Assembly: GCA_041649275.1 (NCBI GenBank)
Contig: JBAZNL010000001.1
Span: 372,001 to 436,000 of the forward strand
From: Candidatus Izemoplasmatales bacterium
Lineage (GTDB): Bacteria > Bacillota_I > Bacilli_A > Izemoplasmatales > Hujiaoplasmataceae
Length of the DNA stretch: 64,000 bases
Reading direction: 5' to 3'
Numbering within the stretch: position 1 is the first letter of the stretch; each line of letters opens with the position of its first letter. The translations under genes were made by a program, and so were the position numbers. Below the pieces are notes generated by a model that was not told the origin of the DNA, searched no databases, and saw only the letters and a program-made list of their open reading frames with translations. Positions 15,947 through 23,727 of the stretch are shown piece after piece.

Positions 15947-17074
15947 TCACGCGGCTCCTTTGAGTAGATTGATGGCGTCGAGGAAAAGCATCGGATCCTT
16001 GAACTTGAAGAAGTAGGTCTTCTCGCCGACGTCGAAGGACAGTTCGTCCTTTCGGGTCAGGACCAGTCCGGCGATCTCGGCGAGCGGGATGTCGTAGCGG
16101 CGGCGCTTGTTCCAGATGCGGAGGATGTTGTTCCAAAGCGAAACCGACATCCTGCCGAGCGACTTCTTCCGGTAGGTGGCCGTATCCACGTCGTACATCT
16201 CTCCCGAAGAGCGAAGCTGGGTCTTGACGATCTCGGGAAGCTTCGTTTTCTGAAGACGGTCCCAGTCGACGAGATTGTCGAACGGCAGCCCTTCGATCAG
16301 GCTGTACTCGTTGAAGCGGGCGATTTCGCCGCATTTGGCGCAATGGATGGCGGAGCCGCGTCCGGAAAGCGTCTGCCACCCGCCGCATTTCGGGCAGACG
16401 TAGACGAACCGTTCGACGCCGACGGCGCGATGCTTGCCGACATAGCGATGGCGCTGCTCGCGATTCCAGTCGAAATCGTTAAAGCGCATCTCCTCGGCGA
16501 GCCGGACGTCGATCTCCTCGACGGTCATCGTCTCGAGCTGGTCGGAGGTGAAGAGCGTATAGTAATGGACGTCGAACAGCCCATTCGGAATCCCCTTGTC
16601 CGACCATCGCGGGCGACTCAGATAGCCGCCCTGCGTCTTGCAGAAGACGACGTCCTTCTTCATCTTCTTCAGAAATTTCGCAGTGCCCGGCATGATCGGG
16701 CTCTCTTTCCCGAAATAGGACGAATTCCCTTCCGGAAAGATCATGACGCCGCGGCCGTTCTTGAGCGTCTCCATGATCGCCCGAATGGTCGTGACGTCCA
16801 TCTGTCCCTTCCGTTTCGGAATCGATGTAATCAGTTTCCTCAACACGAAGTTCATGAACCCGTTCGAGAAGACGAACGAATTGATGACGGGATACGGGTA
16901 CTTGTCGAGCGGCATGCTGTGAAACTGCCCATCGAGCAGACAGGTGTGGTTCCCTACAAGGATGTACGGATCCTGACGCTTGGGATCGAAATCGGTGAAC
17001 CTGTATTGGAATCGATAGCGGGGGCGGTAATACGCCGCGAGCAGTTGATGCAGGATCCGTTCTTTGAATGTCAT
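15947..17074 (-). CDS. 1-acyl-glycerol-3-phosphate acyltransferase-like protein with zinc ribbon
   Basis: A PlsC-type domain occupies residues about 25-180: H43-x4-D48 in GNHTCLLD and FPEGNSS (113-119) are the acyltransferase motifs. It lacks a clear TM helix. A Cys4 zinc ribbon follows (C227, C230, C245, C248), then a C-terminal domain of about 100 aa (ISLAEIAGLVLTRKDELSFD-type pattern) that I do not recognise but which may be PH-like. The family usually transfers acyl groups in phospholipid synthesis; the extra domains suggest a specialised or regulated acyltransferase. Length is 375 aa. It is coupled to the symporter downstream. AAGGACGGG precedes ATG. Confidence 0.8.
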   Translation of the reverse strand: MTFKERILHQLLAAYYRPRYRFQYRFTDFDPKRQDPYILVGNHTCLLDGQFHSMPLDKYPYPVINSFVFSNGFMNFVLRKLITSIPKRKGQMDVTTIRAIMETLKNGRGVMIFPEGNSSYFGKESPIMPGTAKFLKKMKKDVVFCKTQGGYLSRPRWSDKGIPNGLFDVHYYTLFTSDQLETMTVEEIDVRLAEEMRFNDFDWNREQRHRYVGKHRAVGVERFVYVCPKCGGWQTLSGRGSAIHCAKCGEIARFNEYSLIEGLPFDNLVDWDRLQKTKLPEIVKTQLRSSGEMYDVDTATYRKKSLGRMSVSLWNNILRIWNKRRRYDIPLAEIAGLVLTRKDELSFDVGEKTYFFKFKDPMLFLDAINLLKGAA

Positions 17075-17100
17075 CGTTCGACCCGTCCTTGTCTGTGCAG

Positions 17101-17109
17101 ATTATATCA
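17101..17109 (-). promoter_or_regulatory. Extended -10 for the acyltransferase operon
   Basis: The minus strand reads TGATATAAT, 26 nt before the start codon; -35 is poor. Confidence 0.5.
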
Positions 17110-17198
17110 TACGAATTCACCGATTGACTTGGTTCGAAGTTCAAATCGTCATTTTTCACATTTTCTCCGCAAAATGGGTCAGCGGATCGGAAGTGAAA

Positions 17199-17226
17199 TT
17201 GACGAATCGGATGAAAGCGTTATACA
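17199..17226 (+). promoter_or_regulatory. Candidate upstream promoter in the 17075-17380 intergenic region
   Basis: TTGACG, 16-bp spacer, TATACA, in an AT-rich patch unlike the surrounding sequence. It lies about 155 nt before the membrane-protein gene, upstream of a better promoter at 17311. This 306-bp divergent intergenic region otherwise holds only the promoters listed here. Confidence 0.35.
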
Positions 17227-17310
17227 TAATATATAACTTGGGTGTGATGTTTTCAACAGGATTCACCGCAAGGATGGGTTCTTCGGTCGGGATTATGGCC
17301 TATAATGGCA

Positions 17311-17339
17311 TTGACATTCACCGGCGTTTACTCTATGAT
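17311..17339 (+). promoter_or_regulatory. Strong consensus promoter for the 17381 membrane protein
   Basis: TTGACA, 17-bp spacer, TATGAT: the closest match to a housekeeping promoter in the window, 42 nt before the start codon. Confidence 0.75.
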
Positions 17340-17380
17340 GGAATCATGCTTAATCGAGGTTCCCTCATGGAGGCCGACTC

Positions 17381-18091
17381 ATGGACATCACGTACAACGA
17401 CGCAACTTTGAAACAGGAAGCCCGACAGCCGTTGCTTGGCGGCGGCGTCATGACATTCGGAATCGCAACCTGGATTCTCCACATCGTCGTCTATCTCGTC
17501 TCGACGATCGTCACCCTGGCGATGCCGCGGACGAATCCGTCGTACGTCCTGATCCTGATCCTCTCCGTCATGTCGATCCTGTCCTTCGTCTCCATCCTGC
17601 TCGCGGTCATCCGTACGGTCTGGATCGCCGTCGATCTGGGACGGACGGGGGACATCCCGCGATACGCGATCATCCTTTTCGTCGTCCTGTCGATCCTGCC
17701 GACGGCATTCGGCCTGACTTCCTCGATCGCGTCGATCCTCCACTATTCGCTCAATGTCGGATCGGATGCCTGGTACCCCCCGTTCTCGTCGGCGATCAGT
17801 ACCATGACGCTCGTCACCACGATCCTCCTCCCGGCGGGGGTCGGAGCGTACCTGCTCGCGCGCTCGATCAAGGGCGGGAGGCGCGAACTCGCGATCGCCG
17901 CGATCGTCATCGTTCAAAGACTCCTCCACGCGATTCTCGTCGAACGGTTCCCCGTGACAGTATACAATCCCGTCATCAACCTTCTGGCCTTCGTCTTCGC
18001 GGCCGTCGCCGCGGCGATCCACATTTCGATTCTGTCCGATCTCGCGAAATCCGACTGGAGAAGGGCCCGCAAATCATCCGCGGCCGTTTGA
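17381..18091 (+). CDS. Six-helix membrane protein of unknown function
   Basis: A 236-aa protein made almost entirely of six hydrophobic segments (about residues 25-47, 52-83, 94-118, 133-162, 171-188 and 195-220) joined by short loops. I do not recognise a family or catalytic motif. ATG is preceded by GGAGG at 7 nt. It stands behind the best consensus promoter in the window and ends where the promoter of the rubrerythrin-VIT1 gene begins, so the two are neighbours on one strand but separately promoted. A role in iron handling is possible only by proximity. Confidence 0.75.
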   Translation: MDITYNDATLKQEARQPLLGGGVMTFGIATWILHIVVYLVSTIVTLAMPRTNPSYVLILILSVMSILSFVSILLAVIRTVWIAVDLGRTGDIPRYAIILFVVLSILPTAFGLTSSIASILHYSLNVGSDAWYPPFSSAISTMTLVTTILLPAGVGAYLLARSIKGGRRELAIAAIVIVQRLLHAILVERFPVTVYNPVINLLAFVFAAVAAAIHISILSDLAKSDWRRARKSSAAV

Positions 18092-18115
18092 TTTCAAAAG
18101 ACGTCGTGATATAAT
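18088..18115 (+). promoter_or_regulatory. Promoter of the rubrerythrin-VIT1 gene
   Basis: TTGATT (18088-18093), 16-bp spacer, TATAAT (18110-18115) with TG upstream (extended -10). The -35 overlaps the stop of the preceding gene. Confidence 0.6.
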
Positions 18116-18151
18116 GATGCCGTCAATCGATTCGTCACGAGGGAGGAAACC

Positions 18152-19024
18152 ATGAACCAGATGCCCGACAACGTCAGAAAGACCCTGAAGTTCTTCCAGA
18201 AGGGTGAAATCACCGAACACCACGTCTACATGAACATCGCCAACCGGATGAAGGATCCCCACAACAAGGAAGTCCTCTTGAACATCGCCGCTCAGGAAAA
18301 GGCGCATTACGAGATCTGGACGAAGGTTCTGGGGGAACCAGCCGTTCCGAACAAACGCCGCGTCCGCTGGTACACCTTTCTGGCCCGGACGCTCGGCTAC
18401 ACGTTCGCCCTGAAGATGATGGAAAAGGGCGAAGGAAGGGCGAAAGTCGCCTACGACGAGATCGCCAGGTACGTCCCCGAGGCCGCCCACATCGCGCAAG
18501 AGGAGGACGCCCACGAGAACGACCTCATCAACATGCTCGACGAAGAACGGCTCAACTACGTCGGCTCGATGGTCCTCGGCCTCAACGACGCGCTCGTCGA
18601 ATTGACCGGCGCCCTCGCCGGCCTGACGCTCGCGCTTTCGAGCCAGCCGCAGCTGATCAGCCTTTCCGGACTCGTCACCGGCATCGCGGCGAGCTTCTCG
18701 ATGGCAGCCAGCGAATACCTCTCCTCGAAGGCCGACAACCAGCCGAACGCGCTCAAGTCGGCGATCTATACCGGCGTCGCCTACATCATCACCGTCGCGA
18801 TCCTGATCACGCCGTACCTGCTGCTCAGCCCGTTCCTCGCGCTCGGCGTGATGCTCCTGTCCGCGGTTCTGATCATCTTCGCATTCAATTTCTACATCTC
18901 CGTCGCGAAGGACTACAACTTCAAGCAGCGTTTCTTCTCGATGGCCGCGATCTCGCTCGGCGTCGCCGCGTTCTCCTTCTTCGTCGGGTATCTCGTCAAG
19001 ATGGTGCTCGGCATCGACGCCTGA
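18152..19024 (+). CDS. Rubrerythrin-like domain fused to VIT1/CCC1-type iron transporter
   Basis: A 290-aa membrane protein predicted to bind and move ferrous iron (or manganese). Residues 1-135 form a ferritin-like four-helix domain with metal ligands in KGEITEHH, AAQEKAHYE (E49, H52) and AQEEDAHEND (E117/E118, H121). Residues 136-290 form the VIT1 membrane domain with five hydrophobic segments, starting LNYVGSMVLGLNDALVELTG. GGAGG lies upstream of ATG at a good distance. This fusion (the MbfA/DUF47-like type) is known in bacteria and usually exports iron under oxidative stress. No Fur-box could be confirmed by eye. Confidence 0.9.
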   Translation: MNQMPDNVRKTLKFFQKGEITEHHVYMNIANRMKDPHNKEVLLNIAAQEKAHYEIWTKVLGEPAVPNKRRVRWYTFLARTLGYTFALKMMEKGEGRAKVAYDEIARYVPEAAHIAQEEDAHENDLINMLDEERLNYVGSMVLGLNDALVELTGALAGLTLALSSQPQLISLSGLVTGIAASFSMAASEYLSSKADNQPNALKSAIYTGVAYIITVAILITPYLLLSPFLALGVMLLSAVLIIFAFNFYISVAKDYNFKQRFFSMAAISLGVAAFSFFVGYLVKMVLGIDA

Positions 19025-19035
19025 TCCGACGAGAC

Positions 19036-19087
19036 GCAAAGACCCCGCCGCCCGATCCTCACGGATCGATGCGACAGGGTCTTTTTT
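19036..19087 (+). terminator. Terminator of the rubrerythrin-VIT1 gene
   Basis: Outer stem AAAGACCC / GGGTCTTT encloses an inner GATCC-TCAC-GGATC hairpin and ends in TTTTTT. Only three T residues follow on the opposite strand, so it mainly stops plus-strand transcription. Confidence 0.8.
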
Positions 19088-19099
19088 CATGGATGCGGA

Positions 19100-19894
19100 T
19101 CAGCGCCGCCGGCGGAAACCGAAGCCGCCCGACGATCCGCCGCCGCCGATGTTCTTGACGAAGCCGCCCAGCAGTCCGAAGCAGATGACCGCGACGGCGA
19201 TCGAACCGATCGTCGATCCCCAGTCGAGATAGGGCGAGAACAGGTAGGCGATGATGCTCATCGGGAGCGAGGAATCCACGGTTTCGTAGGAAAAGTAGAC
19301 TTCGTAATCGACGTCGTAGTCGTCGAGATCCCAGATCAATTCGGTGTCGTAGACGTCGCGATACAGCCCTTCGAGGACGCTGAAGTAGACCTGCATGATC
19401 CGCTTCTCGGTCTCGAAGGCGCCGATCTCCTCCTCGAACAGGTCCGCGGCGTCGAGGTAGTCGTTCAGGTCGTAGGCGAACGGATAAGCCTCGACGTGAT
19501 AGCCCGCCTCGATCTGGGCGTCGACGAGGACCGGAGAAAGATCCCCCTCCTCATAGAGGAGCAGGATCAGGATGCCCATGTCGTTCTTGCCGATCTTCCA
19601 CTGGCGCAGGATCTCGGTCCGATCGTAGTCGGCGGCCGATTGTCCCTCCTCGAGAAGGAAGGTCGCGACGACGATCTGGGCGCCGCCGTCGGTGAGGTCG
19701 AGCGTGTCTTCGTAGAGGTCCTCGCCTTCGTTCACGATGTAGAGTTCGGCGGCTCCGGAAAGGGCGTCGGCGTAATCGTTCAGATAATAGGCCGCCGTCG
19801 GCCGGGGATACTCGTCCTTCGAGCATGATCCGACCAGGTAGACGATCCCGACGGCGATCAGGACGAGAAAGACGACGCTCTTGATTCGATTCAT
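19100..19894 (-). CDS. TPM-domain (YgcG-like) membrane protein
   Basis: A 264-aa protein. Residues 1-24 form a TM or lipoprotein-like signal ending in VGSCSKD, so Cys24 may be lipidated. A TPM-type domain follows (ADALSGAAELYIVNEGEDLY, then IGKNDMGILILLLYEEGD), a second hydrophobic helix (IGSIAVAVICFGLLGGFV), and a glycine-rich, basic tail GGGGSSGGFGFRRRR typical of YgcG proteins. It overlaps the LemA gene by 4 nt (ATGA), and LemA-TPM pairs are common in bacteria. The function is unsettled; relatives are linked to membrane-protein quality control. Confidence 0.83.
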   Translation of the reverse strand: MNRIKSVVFLVLIAVGIVYLVGSCSKDEYPRPTAAYYLNDYADALSGAAELYIVNEGEDLYEDTLDLTDGGAQIVVATFLLEEGQSAADYDRTEILRQWKIGKNDMGILILLLYEEGDLSPVLVDAQIEAGYHVEAYPFAYDLNDYLDAADLFEEEIGAFETEKRIMQVYFSVLEGLYRDVYDTELIWDLDDYDVDYEVYFSYETVDSSLPMSIIAYLFSPYLDWGSTIGSIAVAVICFGLLGGFVKNIGGGGSSGGFGFRRRR

Positions 19895-20478
19895 TCGAAG
19901 TCGACGACGGGAATCTCATCCGCGCCGCCGTTCATCTTCCAGTATTCGTAGGATCCCGCGAATCCGAACATCGACGCGTACAGCACCTTCGGGAATTTCC
20001 GCACGTCGACGTTGTAGGCGAGGACGGATTGGTTGTAGTCGTACCGCGCTACCGCCAGCATGCCTTCGGTGAGCTCGATCGCATCCATCAGTTCGTAATA
20101 GGCATCGTCGACCGTGAGTTCGGGATTGTCCTCGACGACGACATAGGCGAGGAAGTCGGAAAGGGCCTGGGCTTCGGCGGCGTCGGCGGCGATCACGGCG
20201 TCGGGATCGCCCGACTCGACGGCGTTGTCGTAGAGCCCGCGGGCGGAGACGATCGCGTCGTAGATCGCCTGCTCGTGTTCCTGCAGGCCGCCGACGGCGG
20301 CGATCAGCTGACCGAGCATGTCGTGGCGCTCCTGCAGCCGGATCTCGATCTGCGACTCATTCGCGTGGATCTTGGCCTCGCTCTCCACGAGTCCGTTGTA
20401 GCCGGTGATCAGGGTGATCGCGACGGTGACGACGAGGATGCCGAGGACGGCGACGACGATTGCTAAGATCTTTTTCAT
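19891..20478 (-). CDS. LemA family protein
   Basis: A 195-aa protein with one N-terminal TM helix (ILAIVVAVLGILVVTVAITLI) followed by a long alpha-helical domain outside the membrane. The features NGLVESEAKIHANESQIEIRLQ (split here by family wording), the Tyr-rich YYELMDAIE and RYDYNQSVLAYN, and a C-terminal RKFPKVLYASMFGF match LemA. ATG 20478 is set by GGGGGAG 6 nt upstream; the frame continues upstream without a ribosome site. It is cotranscribed with the TPM protein. The exact function of LemA in bacteria is unknown. Confidence 0.9.
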   Translation of the reverse strand: MKKILAIVVAVLGILVVTVAITLITGYNGLVESEAKIHANESQIEIRLQERHDMLGQLIAAVGGLQEHEQAIYDAIVSARGLYDNAVESGDPDAVIAADAAEAQALSDFLAYVVVEDNPELTVDDAYYELMDAIELTEGMLAVARYDYNQSVLAYNVDVRKFPKVLYASMFGFAGSYEYWKMNGGADEIPVVDFE

Positions 20479-20533
20479 GGATTCTCCCCCTCGCCGCGAT
20501 CGGAATGTCGCGGCGCATGTTTTCATAGAACTA

Positions 20534-20562
20534 TTATTATCATAAACGGCCCGTTCGCGCAA
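20534..20562 (-). promoter_or_regulatory. Candidate promoter of the lemA-TPM operon
   Basis: On the minus strand: TTGCGC (20557-20562), 17-bp spacer, TAATAA (20534-20539) with TG upstream. Confidence 0.4.
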
Positions 20563-20603
20563 GGCGTCCCGACGACATTCCCGCGCACCCTTCCCCCGAT
20601 CGT

Positions 20604-20632
20604 AAAAAAACCGCGCGATAATCATCGCGCGG
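20604..20632 (-). terminator. Intrinsic terminator of the cadherin-like repeat gene
   Basis: On the minus strand a perfect 9-bp stem CCGCGCGAT / ATCGCGCGG with a 4-nt loop is followed by seven T residues. Confidence 0.9.
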
Positions 20633-20648
20633 TGATTCGGGTTCAGGT

Positions 20649-21311
20649 TCATTCGACGGCTTCGACGCTCACCGTGACGCGACCGCGGTCGTTCGCCCCG
20701 ACGGGATCCTCGATGTCGTAGGTGAAGGAATCGGAACCGACAAAATCGGGATCGGGAGTATAGACGATATGGTTGTCCTCGTCGATCCGGACGGTTCCGT
20801 GATCCGGATGGGTGAAGCCGGCGACGACAAGATCGTCGCCGTCCTGGTCGGTATCGTTGGCGGCGACGTCGATGACGATCGAACCGTTCTGGTCGCAGGC
20901 AACGTAGTCGTTGTATGCCCTCGGATCGTCGTTCGTCGCCGTGACGGTGACGGTGACGGTCGTCGTACTCGTGTCGCCGGCCGGATTCTGGATCGTATAA
21001 CTGAAGCTGTCGGTTCCGAAGAAGTTGGTGTAGGGGGTATAGCGGAGTCCCTGCGCATATTTGATCACATAGCCGTGCTCGGGCTGGGTGAACGTGGAGA
21101 TCGTGATGTCCGCCGGATCCGCACCGAGGTCGTTGGCCAGGACGGTGACGTTGGTCGCGGTATCCTCGGCGGTGGTGACGGTATCTGCGACCGCTTCGAA
21201 ATCGACTTTTTCGGGCAGGAAGGTGATCAGAAGCATCGTCGCCGTGAAGAGGACGGCCATTGAGCCGAAGATGATGAGCATGACCAGTTTGCGGGGTAGT
21301 GTTCTACGCAT
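20649..21311 (-). CDS. Surface protein with two cadherin-like (Big_9/VCBS-type) repeats
   Basis: A 220-aa protein with a basic start and one TM helix (about residues 9-32), so most of it lies outside the cell, anchored by its N terminus. Two tandem immunoglobulin-like repeats of about 90 aa follow. Each has a VLANDLGAD/VAANDTDQDGDD calcium-type loop, an HGTV/HGYV turn, a YTP strand and the F-GTDSFSYTI / F-GSDSFTYDI ending. Such repeats usually mediate adhesion or build extracellular structures. CCGGAGG precedes ATG. The gene has its own promoter and terminator. No partner is evident. Confidence 0.85.
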   Translation of the reverse strand: MRRTLPRKLVMLIIFGSMAVLFTATMLLITFLPEKVDFEAVADTVTTAEDTATNVTVLANDLGADPADITISTFTQPEHGYVIKYAQGLRYTPYTNFFGTDSFSYTIQNPAGDTSTTTVTVTVTATNDDPRAYNDYVACDQNGSIVIDVAANDTDQDGDDLVVAGFTHPDHGTVRIDEDNHIVYTPDPDFVGSDSFTYDIEDPVGANDRGRVTVSVEAVE

Positions 21312-21341
21312 GGTGAACCTCCGGTGATTCGTTCACCGATG

Positions 21342-21370
21342 AGTATATCATCTTCGCGGCTGAAAGTCAA
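21342..21370 (-). promoter_or_regulatory. Promoter of the cadherin-like repeat gene
   Basis: On the minus strand: TTGACT (21365-21370), 17-bp spacer, TATACT (21342-21347) with an extended TG. One of the best promoter matches in the window. Confidence 0.75.
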
Positions 21371-21396
21371 AAGCATCCGACTTCCGGCGTTCAAGG

Positions 21397-21424
21397 AAAA
21401 CGCCGCCCCCGGAGGGACGGCGTC
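21397..21424 (-). terminator. Probable terminator of the ABC exporter-lipoprotein operon
   Basis: On the minus strand ACGCCG / CGGCGT stem with GC-rich interior and a short TTTTCC tail, 15 nt after the lipoprotein stop. Confidence 0.5.
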
Positions 21425-21438
21425 GGTTGCGGGTGAAT

Positions 21439-23718
21439 TCATTTGGCCGGTTCGCCCAGCGCGTTCTGGATGATGGCGATGAAATCCTGGATCTCGGTCT
21501 TCTGGTCGGCGGTCAGCGCGCTCTCGTTGTAGTCGGCGATCACGGCGGCCTGGGCGACCAGGTCGTCGATCATCGCGACGATCGCGGCCTCCATGTCGTT
21601 CACTTCGTCGATCGTCTTTCCGCTCAACGCGAGGAAGTCCGCGGTCGACATGACGTCGAAGGCTTCCGCGACGATCCCGTCGATCTGGGTCGCGATGGTC
21701 GGCGTCATCCAGGCATCGAGATGATGGGCGATGAGGATGATCGTGGCGTATGTTCCGTAGCTTTCGTCGAACTCGTAGTTGTCCATGTAGTCGGCCCCGA
21801 AGTCGATGACGTTCTGGTTGTGGACCCGCGTCACGAGTGCGCCGTAGGCGCCGAAGACGTCGTTGTCGTTCACATAGCCGATCAGGCTCGAGAGCACGGC
21901 GATGGCGTTCTGGTCCTGGTCGCCGAGCGAGGTGTCGACCGTGGCCACGAGGTTCTCGACGACGGTGACCGCGACGTCCGCCTGGGCGGCGAGGGTCTCC
22001 TCCGGGATCATCGACAGGACGAGGTCGGCGAGGGCGGCGAATTCCGCTTCCGTCAGCGTGCCGACGGTGGCGTCGAACATCGCGAACACGGCGTCAAGCA
22101 GGTCCGCCTGGTTCAACTGACGGGCGTAGCGATAGTCGGTGTAGGTCGCATACTCTTCGCCTGTGTAGTAGTTGACGTAGACGAATTCCCAGGTTTCATA
22201 GTCCAGATCCTCGCGGAAGTTCGATTGGATGGCGGCAGCGCGGATCAGTTCACCATCGGTGGCGACGAGATGGTCGAGGAGTTTCTCCGCCATCGAGTCG
22301 AAGACGGTGGCGCCGGCATCGGCGAGCGCATAGGTCAGATCGAGGATCACGTCCTCGACGACATCGACCGCTTCCTGCGGAGCGCCTTGGGCGAGCATCA
22401 GTTCGCCGAAGGAGGCGAGCATCGACTCGAAGGCCGCCTGCTTCTGGGCGGCGGTGAAGACGCCGTCGAGATTGTCGAGCAGCGCCTGGTTGGCGTCCTT
22501 GAAGGAGGCGAAGGCGAGGAGGAACAGGATCTCGCGTTCGGTCGAGGCCTCGACTTCGGTGATGGTGGCTTCATCGAGCGCCATCATGTCGTCGATGAAG
22601 GCCGCATCGAGCGACTGGATGAAGCGGATCACGATCTCGAACATGATGTGGACCTCGTTCGCGTACTCGTTTGCGTATCCGGCCGTCATCGAGGTCTCGT
22701 CGCCGTTCATCGCGTCCTCGAGGACCGCGAGCAGGTCGAACACGAGCGTCAGGTCGTCCACGCTCGGCAGGTTGTCGAGCAGGAGCGACGCGACCTCGTT
22801 CTTGACGAGGACGATCTCGGCGCTGGTCGGGTTTTCGTTCCCCATGAGCGCCTCGATCTCGGCGACGAGCGTCCCGCTGATCTGGCCCTGCACGTCGATC
22901 AGGTAGTCCGCGACCGCCTTGACGGTGACGACGATGTCGTCGGCGTTCTCGACGACCATCGTCTTGAGCGCGTTCAGCCGATCGATTTCGGCGTTCAGTT
23001 CATCGACTTGTTGGAGATAGTCCTCGTCGTCGGGATAGATGTCGAGCATGGATTCGTAATACAGGAGATCCTCGTCGAGAACGGCGATCTCTTCGTCGAT
23101 CAGGTCGGGGACGACGACGAGGAAGGCGCTGATGTACGCCTCGATGTTGTCGACCTCGTCGATCAGGGTCGAGAGCGCGAGATTCATCGCCTCCATGTCG
23201 CCTTCGGAGGACTGCATGGCGGTTTGAAACGCCTGGATCGCGTCCACGTCGCCCTGGAAGATCGGTCCGGTGATGCCCTTCGCGGTCAGTTCGGCGGCGA
23301 CCCCGTCCGGCAGTTCCATGCCTTCGGCGTCGGCGACGTTGTTGATCGCCGCGATCACGGCCGCGGGATCGGCGACATAGGCGATGCTCACCGACGGCAC
23401 CGAATCGTCGTAGCCGCTCGGTCCGACCGCGACGACGGTGAAGACCAGGCTGTCGCCGGTCAGACCCGAGAAGTCGTACGTCGTCCGGTTCATGACGGTG
23501 GCGGTCTCGACGCCGCCGACGTAGACCTTGTAGATCGTGACGCCGGGAACGGCGCTCCAGGAAAGGACCTTCCCGGTGGCGCTCAGGGAAAGATTGGCGG
23601 GGGCGTCGACGCGTTCGGTCGCGTCGACGACGGTCGTGACGGTGGTCGTCTCCCTGCAGGCCACGAGTCCGAAGACGGCGAGCAGCATGACGAACGAAAG
23701 CATAATCCTTCTTTTCAT
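21439..23718 (-). CDS. Large lipoprotein with N-terminal fibronectin-III-like domain, function unknown
   Basis: A 759-aa secreted lipoprotein. The signal peptide ends in the lipobox LVAC (Cys21), so it should be anchored on the outer face of the membrane. A Thr/Val-rich linker and one fibronectin-type-III-like domain follow (about 38-117; LSWSAVPGVTIYKVYV is its core). The remaining 640 residues are Ala/Glu/Asp-rich and mostly helical, very acidic, with no domain I recognise. The gene starts 9 nt after the ABC permease stop, with the TAGGAGG ribosome site overlapping that stop. It is therefore almost certainly part of the exporter operon, as substrate, partner or periplasmic-side adaptor. Confidence 0.85.
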   Translation of the reverse strand: MKRRIMLSFVMLLAVFGLVACRETTTVTTVVDATERVDAPANLSLSATGKVLSWSAVPGVTIYKVYVGGVETATVMNRTTYDFSGLTGDSLVFTVVAVGPSGYDDSVPSVSIAYVADPAAVIAAINNVADAEGMELPDGVAAELTAKGITGPIFQGDVDAIQAFQTAMQSSEGDMEAMNLALSTLIDEVDNIEAYISAFLVVVPDLIDEEIAVLDEDLLYYESMLDIYPDDEDYLQQVDELNAEIDRLNALKTMVVENADDIVVTVKAVADYLIDVQGQISGTLVAEIEALMGNENPTSAEIVLVKNEVASLLLDNLPSVDDLTLVFDLLAVLEDAMNGDETSMTAGYANEYANEVHIMFEIVIRFIQSLDAAFIDDMMALDEATITEVEASTEREILFLLAFASFKDANQALLDNLDGVFTAAQKQAAFESMLASFGELMLAQGAPQEAVDVVEDVILDLTYALADAGATVFDSMAEKLLDHLVATDGELIRAAAIQSNFREDLDYETWEFVYVNYYTGEEYATYTDYRYARQLNQADLLDAVFAMFDATVGTLTEAEFAALADLVLSMIPEETLAAQADVAVTVVENLVATVDTSLGDQDQNAIAVLSSLIGYVNDNDVFGAYGALVTRVHNQNVIDFGADYMDNYEFDESYGTYATIILIAHHLDAWMTPTIATQIDGIVAEAFDVMSTADFLALSGKTIDEVNDMEAAIVAMIDDLVAQAAVIADYNESALTADQKTEIQDFIAIIQNALGEPAK

Positions 23719-23727
23719 ATGAACCTC

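Noticed and set aside
17075..17380. An RNA gene or riboswitch in the 306-bp divergent gap
   Set aside because: Only promoter-like elements were found; no stable long stem or known aptamer pattern was seen by eye.
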